A stretch of DNA of 25,380 bases from Butyrivibrio sp. (GCA_024690635.1 JAILOW010000174.1:1-25380), one strand, 5' to 3'. Positions 1 through 8,222 are shown, counted from the first letter of the stretch. A program made the numbers and translations. Notes: a model not told the origin generated them from the letters alone.

Positions 1-345
1 GGACTATTGGCTGTATTTGCTCTGATCCTGCTGATCCTTCACTTTACTGCATCCACCGGAAAAGAGGTTGTAGTAAGCGTTGATGGAAAAGAGATCTCAA
101 TCTACCCTCTTTCCGAAGACGGCACCTATCTCATAAAAGGAGCAGGCGGCGGAACAAACCTTCTGGTGATAGAAAGCGGAAGCGCAAGGCTCACGGAGGC
201 TTCCTGCCCCGATCATCTGTGTGTTCACATGGGCAGCATCAACAAGGCAGGAGAATCAATTATCTGCCTTCCAAACAAGGTCATCGTGGAGATCCGTTCA
301 TCATTGGGCGAAGATACTGATTATGATGCAGTGGTGGGAGGATAA
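1..345 (+). CDS. NusG domain II-containing protein, 5'-truncated by window edge
   Basis: The frame is open from the first base, so the true start lies upstream; 114 codons are present. The visible part begins with the end of a hydrophobic, probably membrane-anchoring helix (about residues 1-16). A small beta-rich domain follows, with the family hallmarks SVDGKE, YPLSEDG, CPDHLC and ICLPNKV. This matches the stand-alone, membrane-anchored NusG domain II family of Firmicutes, which is not the transcription factor NusG. Its function is not established. The next gene starts 4 bases after the stop codon, so the two are surely co-transcribed. In related genomes this pair often sits beside apbE and/or rnf genes (remembered context), which suggests a role around flavin or redox proteins at the membrane. 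Family assignment is secure; function is open. Confidence 0.85.
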   Translation, partial: GLLAVFALILLILHFTASTGKEVVVSVDGKEISIYPLSEDGTYLIKGAGGGTNLLVIESGSARLTEASCPDHLCVHMGSINKAGESIICLPNKVIVEIRSSLGEDTDYDAVVGG

Positions 346-349
346 AGAC

Positions 350-841
350 ATGAATAAGACCAAAACCATTGCCTTATACGGCATTCTCTCATCCCTTGCT
401 CTTATCCTCAGCTACGTGGAAACACAGATACCGGCCTTTATAGCGATCCCCGGCATGAAACTGGGACTTACCAATATTGTTGTTCTGGTGGCACTTTATC
501 ACATGGATGAAAAAGCTGCCCTTATCATAAATTTCGTCAGGATCATTATCGTAGCGCTGTTATTCGGCACTGCCCTGTCCTTTGCCTTTTCCCTTGCAGG
601 CGGGCTTCTTTCGGGACTTGTCATGATCCTTATGAAAAAGACAGATCGCTTTGGCGTCATGGGTGTAAGCACGGTAGGAGCGCTAACCCACAACATAGGT
701 CAGATACTTGTAGCCATGATCGCACTAAATACCCGGGCTATCGCCTGGTATCTTCCGGTTCTTTGGATAACCGGCGTAATAACCGGACTTATCATCGGCT
801 TTATCGGTGCTATGGTAATAAAAAAACTGCCCGCTGTATAA
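350..841 (+). CDS. Gx transporter family membrane protein (PF07456-type)
   Basis: A 163-residue, very hydrophobic protein with five or six membrane segments. The ATG at 350 is chosen because GGGAGG (336-341) lies 8 bases upstream; the same frame stays open further upstream without a comparable site. Family marks include PGMKLGLTN (residues 34-42), an Arg in FVRI (61-65) and GALTHNIGQ (110-118). Databases have called this family 'heptaprenyl diphosphate synthase component I', but a small all-membrane protein without prenyl-synthase motifs fits poorly with that name; an S-component-like transporter is more plausible (inference). It follows the NusG domain II gene by 4 bases and converges on rnfB. 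The stop codon lies inside the shared terminator hairpin. Confidence 0.85.
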   Translation: MNKTKTIALYGILSSLALILSYVETQIPAFIAIPGMKLGLTNIVVLVALYHMDEKAALIINFVRIIIVALLFGTALSFAFSLAGGLLSGLVMILMKKTDRFGVMGVSTVGALTHNIGQILVAMIALNTRAIAWYLPVLWITGVITGLIIGFIGAMVIKKLPAV

Positions 842-853
842 CGGGCAGTTTTT
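822..853. terminator. Bidirectional intrinsic terminator between Gx transporter gene and rnfB
   Basis: A 12-bp inverted repeat (822-833 with 842-853) with an 8-base loop, A-rich on the left and T-rich on the right, so either strand yields a hairpin followed by a U tract. The core is ACTGCCCG/CGGGCAGT. The left gene's stop codon (839-841) lies within the loop, and rnfB ends 13 bases beyond the right arm. Confidence 0.9.
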
Positions 854-866
854 TATGCATATGTTT

Positions 867-1661
867 TTAATGCTTTGCAATAGCTTTCTTTGGACACTTC
901 TCTACGCAGGTTCCGCAGTGAGTGCACTTTTCCTGATCAATGACAGCCACGTTGTTTTCAACAGTGATAGCCCCTGCAGGACAGTTCTTTTCGCAGATGT
1001 GACAGGCGATGCATCCGATCTTGCAGTACTTATTGACTGCCTGGCCCATATCCTGAGATTTGCAGGATACAACCTGTGTTGCATCGTAAGGAATAAGATC
1101 GATAAGGTGTCTGGGACAGATGTCTACACACTTGCCGCAGGCCTTACATTCTTCCTTGTCTACGACCGCAACTCCGTTTACCACGTGAATAGCATCAAAC
1201 TGGCATACGGATACGCAGCTTCCGCCGCCGAGGCAGCCAAACATACAAACCTTGGATCCGCCGCCGGGAGCCTGAGTCTGAAGTCTGCAATCAGATACTC
1301 CGTCATATTCGTACTTGCTCTCTGCCTTTTCGCAATCTCCCTGACAGTGAACATAGGCAACCATTCTTTTGGCATCCCCTGCTTCCACACCCATAATGCC
1401 TGAGATGATCTCGGCAACGGGCGCTCCGCCTACGGGACACTGATTTACTGAGGCTTCACCTTTGGCAATCGCAGCTGCGCAGCCGGAACATCCGGGATAT
1501 CCGCAGCCACCGCAGTTATTTCCGGGAAGAGCCTCCAGGATAGCCTGCTCTTTTTCATCTACTTCAACATGCAGTTTAAGGTCAGCAACACCCAGGATCA
1601 ATCCGATAACAATTCCCACGCCGGCCACTACTGCTGTTGCAATAATAATTCCATTTATCAT
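867..1661 (-). CDS. rnfB: Rnf complex subunit RnfB, multi-cluster ferredoxin-like electron entry subunit
   Basis: RnfB takes electrons from reduced ferredoxin and passes them into the membrane part of the Rnf complex. The 264-residue protein has one N-terminal membrane helix (about 4-24). A 4Fe-4S domain with Cys50, Cys53, Cys58 and Cys75 (CGGCGYPGC) follows, then extra Cys106, Cys110 and Cys125. Four ferredoxin-like Cys motifs come next: 139-143-149-153, 172-175-178-182, 217-220-223-227 and 246-249-252-256. This cysteine-rich layout is the clostridial form, longer than the proteobacterial one. The ribosome binding site AAGGAG precedes the ATG. It is the last gene of rnfCDGEAB, 13 bases after rnfA, and is closed by the shared terminator. 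Confidence 0.97.
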   Translation of the reverse strand: MINGIIIATAVVAGVGIVIGLILGVADLKLHVEVDEKEQAILEALPGNNCGGCGYPGCSGCAAAIAKGEASVNQCPVGGAPVAEIISGIMGVEAGDAKRMVAYVHCQGDCEKAESKYEYDGVSDCRLQTQAPGGGSKVCMFGCLGGGSCVSVCQFDAIHVVNGVAVVDKEECKACGKCVDICPRHLIDLIPYDATQVVSCKSQDMGQAVNKYCKIGCIACHICEKNCPAGAITVENNVAVIDQEKCTHCGTCVEKCPKKAIAKH

Positions 1662-1674
1662 GATTGTTATCTCC

Positions 1675-2262
1675 TTATTTCAGTGCGCTGAATCCGGTAA
1701 ATGCAATAGCCATAAGTCCGGAAGTAAGAAGGACCATGGGCATTCCCTTGAAAGGAGCGGGAATGTCGTTGTATTCCATCTTTTCACGAAGACCTGCCAG
1801 AATAACGATGGCAATTGTAAAACCTACAGCAGTTGCAAATCCGCATACGGTACTCTCAAGAATCGTATAGCCGTCAGTTACGTTGTTAAGTGCAACACCC
1901 AAAACCGCACAGTTTGTGGTGATCAGGGGAAGGTATACACCAAGAGCCTGATACAGTGAAACCACGTACTTTTTGAGGATCATCTCAACAAACTGAACCA
2001 GCATGGCAATGACCAGAATAAATACGATGGTCTTGAGGTATGAAAGATCAAGAGGTGCCAGTATAAATTTGTAGATCAGGCTGCACACCAGTGAAGCCAT
2101 AGTGATTACGAAGATACAAGCAGCTCCCATTCCAAGAGCGGTGTCTGTTTTCTTGGATACTCCAAGGAAAGGACAAAGGCCAAGGAACTGACTGAGAACT
2201 ACGTTACTTACAAGTGAGGCCGAGATCATAAGTCCCACTAAACTGATAATAGATTCTGCCAT
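1675..2262 (-). CDS. rnfA: Rnf complex integral membrane subunit RnfA
   Basis: A 195-residue protein with about six membrane helices, the usual length for RnfA/NqrE. Marks are LSQFLGLCPFLG with Cys30 and LITTNCAVLG with Cys118. In this family such cysteines, together with the paired cysteines of RnfE, hold a membrane-embedded Fe-S cluster that carries electrons across the bilayer (established for Rnf/Nqr; not shown here). The start is supported by AAAGGAG about 10 bases upstream, which lies inside the end of rnfE. The gap to the rnfE stop is 2 bases, so translation is probably coupled. It pairs with RnfE, its inverted-topology homologue. Confidence 0.96.
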   Translation of the reverse strand: MAESIISLVGLMISASLVSNVVLSQFLGLCPFLGVSKKTDTALGMGAACIFVITMASLVCSLIYKFILAPLDLSYLKTIVFILVIAMLVQFVEMILKKYVVSLYQALGVYLPLITTNCAVLGVALNNVTDGYTILESTVCGFATAVGFTIAIVILAGLREKMEYNDIPAPFKGMPMVLLTSGLMAIAFTGFSALK

Positions 2263-2264
2263 GA

Positions 2265-3044
2265 TTATTCGGTCTCCTTTCCGGCCTTGTCAGCCATGAT
2301 CTTGTCTGCTGCAGCTTCTTCTGCAGATGAGCAGCAACCCTCTCCGAACTTGGAGGTATCTTTGCCCTTCTTTGCCAGATTTGATTTTACCTTGTTCATG
2401 ATGGCAATAAGGAATGCCAGAACAAAGAACGCACCCGCCTGCTGAACAAAAATGCTGACAGGCTGATATCCTGAAAGGAATCCTCCGACAGCTCCGGGAA
2501 CCACTGTTCCCTCGCCGAGGATCTGTACGTCAAAAAGTGTTCCAGCACCGATAAACTCTCTCACAAGACCGATGCATGTGATGGCGCAGGTAAATCCAAG
2601 TCCCATACCGATTCCGTCGAAGAATGAAGGAACGATACCGTTCTTGCTGGCATAAGCCTCCGCTCTTCCGAAGATGATACAGTTAACAACGATCAGCGGA
2701 ATGTAAACGCCAAGAGCTGCATTAAGTGTAGGAACGTAAGCTTTCATAAGAAGCTCAACAAGTGTAACGAAAGAAGCAATAACAACTATGAAGGAAGGGA
2801 TCCTGACAGTTGAAGGTATTGTCTTTCTGAGGGCTGAAATAACAGCATTGGAAAGTGCCAGAACAAAGGTGGTTGCAAGACCCATTCCAAGACCGTTGAT
2901 GGCAGATGATGTTACAGCCAGTGTAGGGCACATACCGATCATCAGTACCAGCGTGGGGTTCTCAACAATGAGACCGTTAAAAAATCTTTCTGCAGGAGTA
3001 TTCTGTTTAAAGCCTAAAGCGCCTTTTTTTGCTTCCATGCTCAT
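2265..3044 (-). CDS. rnfE: Rnf complex integral membrane subunit RnfE
   Basis: A 259-residue membrane protein homologous to RnfA. It has a short basic N-terminus and about six membrane helices. The cluster-type cysteines are Cys39 (MIGMCPTLAVT) and Cys122 (LIVVNCIIFGR), with two further Cys at 153 and 157. After the last helix (about 218) comes a hydrophilic tail of about 40 residues with adjacent Cys237-Cys238 and an acidic, Ala/Lys-rich end, longer than the minimal family core. The ATG shares its A with the rnfG stop codon (TGATG), and AAAGGAGG lies 6 bases upstream. Together with RnfA it should form the membrane electron channel and take part in ion translocation. Confidence 0.96.
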   Translation of the reverse strand: MSMEAKKGALGFKQNTPAERFFNGLIVENPTLVLMIGMCPTLAVTSSAINGLGMGLATTFVLALSNAVISALRKTIPSTVRIPSFIVVIASFVTLVELLMKAYVPTLNAALGVYIPLIVVNCIIFGRAEAYASKNGIVPSFFDGIGMGLGFTCAITCIGLVREFIGAGTLFDVQILGEGTVVPGAVGGFLSGYQPVSIFVQQAGAFFVLAFLIAIMNKVKSNLAKKGKDTSKFGEGCCSSAEEAAADKIMADKAGKETE

Positions 3045-3652
3045 CAGTTACCTCCTTTCAAAACATTTTCAAAATATGACACAGCCGCATTAACACCCTC
3101 GGTTACTGCCTTGGAAGTAATGGTAGCACCGGAGATGGCTTCGATCTGTGTTGTGGGATCGGTCTGCTGACCGTTTTTAACTACTGTGTAATCAGCTATA
3201 GCCTTGTTCTCAAACTGAGGAACAATAACCTTGGGCGCATTCATTCCAAGACCGGGAGTCTCGGCGATCTTTATGATGGAGATGCCGTTGATATTCTCGT
3301 CGTTGGTGATGCCCACGGTGTATTCAATGAAATCGCCGTAGCCCTTTGATTTAACCTGGATAACGTATCCCAGGCTCTTTCCTGAAGCATCCTTTGCCTC
3401 TTTTACACTCTCAATCGTCACGCCCGAGTGCTCGGAAGAAACTGTGGCTACTGCAGTATCATTAAGAGCTGCATCTTCAAAAGAAGCCGCATCCGCAAAG
3501 ACAGACTGATTAGCCTTGTCCTGAGCAAGCTTGTCCTGATATGCAATAGGGTCCTTGGTAACCTGATAAACAAGCCCCAAAAGAACGCCTGCCACCAAAG
3601 TTATCGCAAAGAGGATAAGGGCGTTTTTGATCATGGATTTTGTATCGTTCAT
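3044..3652 (-). CDS. rnfG: Rnf complex FMN-binding subunit RnfG
   Basis: RnfG carries a covalently bound FMN outside the membrane. The 202-residue protein has one N-terminal membrane helix (about 9-29) and an extracytoplasmic FMN-binding domain. GLGMNAP lies near residues 134-140. The flavinylation motif EAISGAT (171-177) makes Thr177 the expected FMN attachment residue for ApbE. No apbE is present in the window. The start overlaps the end of rnfD by four bases (ATGA), and the stop overlaps the rnfE start, so translation is probably coupled on both sides. Confidence 0.96.
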   Translation of the reverse strand: MNDTKSMIKNALILFAITLVAGVLLGLVYQVTKDPIAYQDKLAQDKANQSVFADAASFEDAALNDTAVATVSSEHSGVTIESVKEAKDASGKSLGYVIQVKSKGYGDFIEYTVGITNDENINGISIIKIAETPGLGMNAPKVIVPQFENKAIADYTVVKNGQQTDPTTQIEAISGATITSKAVTEGVNAAVSYFENVLKGGN

Positions 3653-4599
3653 GCCTGCTTAGCCTCCTTCTTTGCAATTTTTTTGATACCGAAAGCTTTG
3701 GGAATAGTGAACTTTTCAATAAGCGGAACCAGAAGGTTTGTAATGATGATGGCAAAAGAAACTCCCTCGGCATTTGCTCCGAAGATACGGAAAATACCTG
3801 TGAGAAGTCCGAGGATAATGCCGTAGATAAATCTGCCCCTTGGAGTGATGGGACATGTGACATAATCCGTTGCCATAAAGAAAGCACCAAGCATAAGACC
3901 GCCACCTGCAAGATGTGCGGAAATATAAGCCCAGTTAAATCCGTGTCCGCCAAAAAGCGCTACGAACAGTGCAAAGGTTATAATGTAAGTGAAAGGAATA
4001 ACGTAATCGATCACTCCTACAGCAAACAGTATCATTGCACCTATCGCAATACAAAGCATTGATGTCTCACCGATGGTTCCTGCGGTTCTACCGATGAGCA
4101 TGTCCATAACATTGACTTCAACGCCGTTTTTAAGATTTGCAAGAGGTGTTGCACCTGTATAGGTATCTGTAACAAAGTTGGTCATAAGTGCGGGGAAAGA
4201 GATCATAAGGAAGCATCTTCCGCCAAGAGCCGGATTCATAAAGTTCTGTCCAAGTCCGCCAAAGATCTGCTTTACCATGATAATGGCAAAGACACCGCCC
4301 ACAACTGGGATCCACCACGGCACTGTGGAAGGAAGGTTAAGTCCCAGCAAAAGACCTGTTACAACCGCTGAAAAATCTCCTATGGTGATGGGCTTGTGAA
4401 GAGCCTTTTCATAAAGAAATTCAGTCAGTACACAGGTGAAAACCGATAATAAAACAATAATAAGTGCATCCAGTCCAAAATTATAAATTCCATAACCTGT
4501 GGCAGGGAGAAGGGCGATCACTACCCACATCATAATGTTTGTTGTGGTGGATTTTGATCTCACATGCGGATTGGATGACACTCTTCTTAATTCACTCAT
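3649..4599 (-). CDS. rnfD: Rnf complex membrane subunit RnfD with covalent FMN site
   Basis: RnfD is a membrane subunit with a second covalent FMN and is thought to couple electron flow to ion transport. The 316-residue protein has about eight to ten membrane helices. The flavinylation motif DTYTGATPL (145-153) gives Thr151 as the FMN attachment site. The ATG at 4599 is preferred over an in-frame TTG one codon upstream, because AAGGAGG lies 8 bases before the ATG and only 5 before the TTG. This ribosome binding site overlaps the rnfC stop codon (TAAGGAGG). The gene ends in a four-base overlap with rnfG. Confidence 0.96.
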   Translation of the reverse strand: MSELRRVSSNPHVRSKSTTTNIMMWVVIALLPATGYGIYNFGLDALIIVLLSVFTCVLTEFLYEKALHKPITIGDFSAVVTGLLLGLNLPSTVPWWIPVVGGVFAIIMVKQIFGGLGQNFMNPALGGRCFLMISFPALMTNFVTDTYTGATPLANLKNGVEVNVMDMLIGRTAGTIGETSMLCIAIGAMILFAVGVIDYVIPFTYIITFALFVALFGGHGFNWAYISAHLAGGGLMLGAFFMATDYVTCPITPRGRFIYGIILGLLTGIFRIFGANAEGVSFAIIITNLLVPLIEKFTIPKAFGIKKIAKKEAKQA

Positions 4600-4612
4600 C
4601 AAAATGTCCTCC

Positions 4613-5929
4613 TTACTTTTTTCTCTTGCCGAGCTGAATCTTTCTCATACCCTTGATCAGCTGCGTGAGCTGACGTCTTGCAGGGCAAATGTAGCTACAG
4701 CATCCGCATTCACAGCACTCCATTCCGTACATGTCAAGGAATGCCTTCTCATTGTTATGCTCTACCGCATCCGCAAGGTTCTTAGGAATAAGCCTCTCAG
4801 GGCATACCTCAACGCACCTTGCACAGTTGATGCAGGCAGTAGGTTCCATTTCAGCCACCTGATCCACTGTAAGGCATGTAAGAGCCGATGCAGTCTTGGT
4901 GGTGGGAACATCCAGATCAAAGATGGCAAATCCCATCATGGGTCCGCCTGAAATGATCTTGGCAGGTTCCTTTACAAAACCGCCCGCATCATCAATAAGC
5001 TCACGATAGTTGGTACCTATCCTGACCTTGTAGTTTCTGGGATCATTTACAGCATCACCGGTAATGGTAACGATTCTCTCCATCAGAGGACGTCCCTCTT
5101 TTACCGCTCTGCATACAGCACAAAGAGTATCAACGTTGTCAACGATGCAGCCCGCGTCTGCAGGGAGCATTGAAGAGTTGATCTCTCTTCCGGTAACAGC
5201 GTAAATAAGCATACGCTCAGCGCCCTCAGGATACTTGGTCTTGACGGGCTTTACGCTGATAATGTCATCATCTTTTGTAAGTTCTTTGAAAATAGAGATA
5301 GCATCGGGTTTATTGTCCTCGATGGCCAGAATACCTCTGGCATTGGGAAAAATACTAACCGCGATCCTAAGACCTTCCAAAAGAAGCTCCGGCTCCTCGA
5401 TCATCCTTCTGTAATCTGAAGTAAGATAAGGCTCACACTCAGAACAGTTGGCAATGACATAGTCGATCTTGTCCGGTTCCTTTGGAGAAAATTTGACAGC
5501 AGTGGGAAATCCCGCTCCGCCCATTCCTACTACGCCTGCCTCGCGTACGGCTGCTATCTTGTCCTCAGCAGTCATCTCCTCATAAGGTTTGATGGGCTTA
5601 AACTCAACTTCCTCATATTTTTCATCGTTTTCCACAATGATACTGTCACACATAGCGCCTGTTGCAAGTCTTCTGGGTTCGATAGACTTGACAGTTCCGG
5701 AAACAGTCGAAAAAATGGGTGCCGAAACAAAGCCACCGGCTTCGGCAATCTTCTGACCTGTCAGAACATGGTCCCCAACAGCAACTATGGGCTTAGCAGG
5801 TGCGCCAATATGCTGGGATAAGGGATATACCAGATCCCCTTTTGGCAGCACGGATTTGATGGGCTTATCCTTGGAAAGTTCTTTTCCCTCATAAGGATGG
5901 ATTCCGCCCGAAAAAGTACCTCTAGCCAT
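4613..5929 (-). CDS. rnfC: Rnf complex NADH-binding subunit RnfC
   Basis: RnfC is the peripheral cytoplasmic subunit where NAD+ is reduced (or NADH oxidised) at a flavin. The 438-residue protein has an N-terminal barrel-sandwich-like domain (about 25-110, with VGDHVLTGQ). A flavin/NADH-binding domain follows, with GMGGAGFPT (135-143), ANCSECEPYLTSDYR (160-174) and GGPMMG (328-333). Two 4Fe-4S motifs close the protein: Cys366-369-372-376 and Cys405-408-411-415, with extra Cys406 and Cys410. It ends in a basic tail. First gene of the operon. GGAGG and AAGGG lie 11 and 6 bases before the ATG. Confidence 0.97.
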   Translation of the reverse strand: MARGTFSGGIHPYEGKELSKDKPIKSVLPKGDLVYPLSQHIGAPAKPIVAVGDHVLTGQKIAEAGGFVSAPIFSTVSGTVKSIEPRRLATGAMCDSIIVENDEKYEEVEFKPIKPYEEMTAEDKIAAVREAGVVGMGGAGFPTAVKFSPKEPDKIDYVIANCSECEPYLTSDYRRMIEEPELLLEGLRIAVSIFPNARGILAIEDNKPDAISIFKELTKDDDIISVKPVKTKYPEGAERMLIYAVTGREINSSMLPADAGCIVDNVDTLCAVCRAVKEGRPLMERIVTITGDAVNDPRNYKVRIGTNYRELIDDAGGFVKEPAKIISGGPMMGFAIFDLDVPTTKTASALTCLTVDQVAEMEPTACINCARCVEVCPERLIPKNLADAVEHNNEKAFLDMYGMECCECGCCSYICPARRQLTQLIKGMRKIQLGKRKK

Positions 5930-5965
5930 TTCCTACCCTTCCTCCGAAATTTTTTTGAAAAGCCT

Positions 5966-5989
5966 GCCGCCAAAAGACACTTTAGCGGC
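5966..5989 (-). other. Small hairpin in the leader of the rnf operon
   Basis: An imperfect inverted repeat: GCCGC (5966-5970) pairs with GCGGC (5985-5989), and inner AAAG/CTTT pairs close a three-base loop. It lies between the predicted rnf promoter and the rnfC ribosome binding site. No U tract follows it on either strand, so it is not a standard terminator. It may stabilise or regulate the leader, or be chance. Confidence 0.3.
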
Positions 5990-6006
5990 GAACAGCCAAC
6001 ACAATT

Positions 6007-6012
6007 ATTATA
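6007..6012 (-). promoter_or_regulatory. Probable -10 box of the rnf operon promoter
   Basis: On the - strand this is a perfect TATAAT, about 78 bases upstream of the rnfC start and in the only sizeable gap before the operon. No good -35 is seen at 16-18 bases (CCCATT at 17), so the promoter may need an activator or be weak. Confidence 0.4.
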
Positions 6013-6126
6013 CTACCTTTTATCATAAAAATGGGACTTGCAAGCAAAAATACATCAGTAAATATTCCACGTTTTTGTCGTGATCATGGCCGGAGAGAAA
6101 TAACGTAACGAAAGTGGCAGTACCTG

Positions 6127-6135
6127 TGGTAGAAT
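6127..6135 (+). promoter_or_regulatory. Possible extended -10 promoter for the RNase H-like gene
   Basis: TGG followed by TAGAAT forms an extended -10 element 33 bases before the ATG at 6169. The expected -35 region is poor, which is tolerated by extended -10 promoters. Confidence 0.4.
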
Positions 6136-6168
6136 AGTGTTTGTAGGCGATTTCGGAGAGGAAAAGCG

Positions 6169-7353
6169 ATGATCAAAATAGATGCTGAACTTAATGATAT
6201 AGACAGGGAATTGCTAAATGAGGTGCCGCAGCTGGTGGAATGTGACAGCAGCGATGTACTTTTTGTGGATATTGAGACCACAGGCTTATCTCCTAAAACC
6301 TCTGATATCTATCTTATCGGTACCGCTTTTTTTGAGGGCGGCAATTTCAAGATAAGACAGTTCTTTGCAGAGTCCGCAATGGAGGAAAAGGAGATCCTTT
6401 CTGCGTTTTCGGAATTTGTAAATGGCTATAAGACGCTTGTTCACTTTAACGGCGATAAATTTGATCTGCCCTTTATGGATGCAAAATACAAAAAATACGA
6501 TATGATCAACCCTCTTGAAGCGCTTTCATCCTATGATATCTACAAGAAGGTCAAACCCTACAAGCTTCAGCTTGGACTTTCCGACTGCAAGCAAAAGACC
6601 ATAGAGCTGTTCCTTGGCATCGAACGCGAGGATAAATACAGCGGTGGCAAGCTTATTCCCGTATATGAGGATTATAAAAAGACAAAATCCAGAGAAGCCC
6701 TTGAGCTTTTGCTTTTACATAACGCAGATGATGTAAGAGGTCTGTTCAGGATACTGCCTGTTCTTAAATATCACGAGTTCTTTTCACTTTTTAAGAACAT
6801 GCCCAAGGTATCGGTTAAAACCGACGAGCCCGTGGATGACAGCTCTTTTGACAACAACCTCCCTGTGAGGGCATCCAAGGTACAGGCCAATTATTATACA
6901 GACATTGACGGAAGCAGAAAGCAGGAAGTATTCATGAAGCTTAAGCTCCCCTTTGAACTTCCGGTTCCCCTTTCGGGAAATGTAAGCTCCTGCTTTTTTA
7001 AGACCGACAAAAATGAAGCCACACTTCGTGTACCGCTTTACGAGACAGAGCTTAAATATTTTTACGCAAATTACAAGGACTACTACTATCTCCCTCGCGA
7101 AGATATGGCTATTCACAAGTCACTTGCCACTTTTGTAGATAAAAACTACAGAGAAAAGGCAAAGCCCGAAAACTGCTATACAAAAAAAGAAGGCCAGTAT
7201 CTCGTGGAATGGGATCTTGTATTTGCTCCTTTTTTTAAGAGGGATTACGAAGATAAGAGCTTTTTCTTTGATCTTACGGAAAACATGAAAAAAAGCCGCT
7301 TTGCAATGTCGCTGTATGCAAGCCATGTCATTGCGCACATACTGGACAATTAA
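6169..7353 (+). CDS. YprB-like RNase H-fold (DnaQ-type) exonuclease-like protein
   Basis: A 394-residue protein whose first half is a DEDD-type 3'-5' exonuclease fold. DIETTG gives Asp34 and Glu36, HFNGDKFDLPF (92-102) supplies the second acidic motif, and HNADDV (184-189) the third. This matches the YprB/COG3359 family, predicted to be a metal-dependent nuclease acting on DNA or RNA; its substrate is unknown. The second half (about 200-394) has no fold I can name. It is rich in Lys, Tyr and Phe and includes YYYLPREDMAIHKS (near 305-318); I believe this tail recurs in Firmicute homologues. A GGAGAGG site precedes the ATG. The gene is monocistronic, ending in a terminator shared with cheR. Confidence 0.85.
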   Translation: MIKIDAELNDIDRELLNEVPQLVECDSSDVLFVDIETTGLSPKTSDIYLIGTAFFEGGNFKIRQFFAESAMEEKEILSAFSEFVNGYKTLVHFNGDKFDLPFMDAKYKKYDMINPLEALSSYDIYKKVKPYKLQLGLSDCKQKTIELFLGIEREDKYSGGKLIPVYEDYKKTKSREALELLLLHNADDVRGLFRILPVLKYHEFFSLFKNMPKVSVKTDEPVDDSSFDNNLPVRASKVQANYYTDIDGSRKQEVFMKLKLPFELPVPLSGNVSSCFFKTDKNEATLRVPLYETELKYFYANYKDYYYLPREDMAIHKSLATFVDKNYREKAKPENCYTKKEGQYLVEWDLVFAPFFKRDYEDKSFFFDLTENMKKSRFAMSLYASHVIAHILDN

Positions 7354-7390
7354 AAAATGCCCCCGTTCATCTGAACAGGGGCATTTTTTT
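7352..7390. terminator. Bidirectional intrinsic terminator between the RNase H-like gene and cheR
   Basis: A long hairpin: AAAAAATGCCCC (7352-7363), one C/A mismatch, GTTC, a 4-base ATCT loop, GAAC, then GGGGCATTTTTTT (ending at 7390). It has A and T tracts on its two sides, so it can end transcription from both directions. It overlaps the stop codons of both flanking genes. Confidence 0.92.
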
Positions 7391-8174
7391 ATGCCTTGGG
7401 CTTTTCGTAGTAGAAAGAATTCTTTCTTACAAAGCCGATATCCTTGTAATTTATGATCTGCTCCGTGCTTCCGATAAAGAGGATTCCTCCGGGAGCAAGA
7501 ACATCAAAGTACTTTCTGAATATATCATCCTTAGCTTCTTCTGTGAAATAGATAAGCACGTTTCTGCAAACAATGAGGTGATAATCCTTGGGATAAGGAT
7601 CTCTAAGAAGATCTGCCTGTTTAAAGGTAACTCTGGACTTGATCTCATCTGAAACCTTCATCCTGCCGTCGGCAGTTTCCGAGAAGTATTTCTTTTTAAA
7701 CTCTTCGGGAACTCCGGCAACTTCCTTTTTATCATAGATTCCGGCCTTTGCCTTGGCAAGAACAACAGCGTCAAGGTCTGTGGCAAGAACGCTTATCTGA
7801 TTAAGAGGAATGTGCTTACTGAGCATCATAACAATGGTGTAGGGCTCATCACCTGTGGAGCAGGCTGCGCTCCAGATCTTCAGGTTCTTGCCGAACTTGG
7901 ACATAAGCTCAGGCACCATCTCTTTATCCATAAGATTCCACTGATCGGCATTTCTGAAAAACTCGGAAACGTTGATGGTAAGATATGATACAAAGGAATC
8001 AAGGGCTTCCCTATCCTTTTTGATAAGATCCATAAAGCCGTTATAGCCCTGAACCTCATACTTTCCGATAAGAGTGTCGATCCTTCTCTTCATCTGCTTT
8101 TCTTTATAGGCATTGAGATCGATCTTTGTAAGATCATAGACTGCTTTTTTAAACCACTCGTAATCGTATTCCAT
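7389..8174 (-). CDS. cheR: CheR-type chemotaxis protein methyltransferase
   Basis: It transfers methyl groups from S-adenosylmethionine to glutamates of chemoreceptors during adaptation. The 261-residue length is typical. An N-terminal helical domain (1-65) is followed by TINVSEFFR (66-74), the SAM-binding loop ACSTGDEPY (104-112), ATDLD (131-135) and the family signature CRNVLIYF (203-210). The loop has GDE where GEE is more usual, a conservative change. No other adaptation gene (cheB, cheA, cheW) is adjacent, so it is an orphan cheR. A chemoreceptor that could be a substrate lies about 7 kb away. AGGAGG lies about 11 bases before the ATG, and a good promoter lies upstream. Confidence 0.95.
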   Translation of the reverse strand: MEYDYEWFKKAVYDLTKIDLNAYKEKQMKRRIDTLIGKYEVQGYNGFMDLIKKDREALDSFVSYLTINVSEFFRNADQWNLMDKEMVPELMSKFGKNLKIWSAACSTGDEPYTIVMMLSKHIPLNQISVLATDLDAVVLAKAKAGIYDKKEVAGVPEEFKKKYFSETADGRMKVSDEIKSRVTFKQADLLRDPYPKDYHLIVCRNVLIYFTEEAKDDIFRKYFDVLAPGGILFIGSTEQIINYKDIGFVRKNSFYYEKPKA

Positions 8175-8222
8175 AGAGTACTCTTCCTCCTGATTAATCT
8201 TAATTGCAGTGTCACTACTTCA

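Noticed and set aside
855..1403. + strand open frame (182 codons) opposite rnfB
   Set aside because: It would start downstream of the terminator with no promoter, and it only mirrors the rnfB codons.
3044..3652. Overlapping starts and stops in the rnf operon as frameshifts
   Set aside because: All six Rnf subunits are full length with their own ribosome binding sites; the overlaps are ordinary translational coupling.
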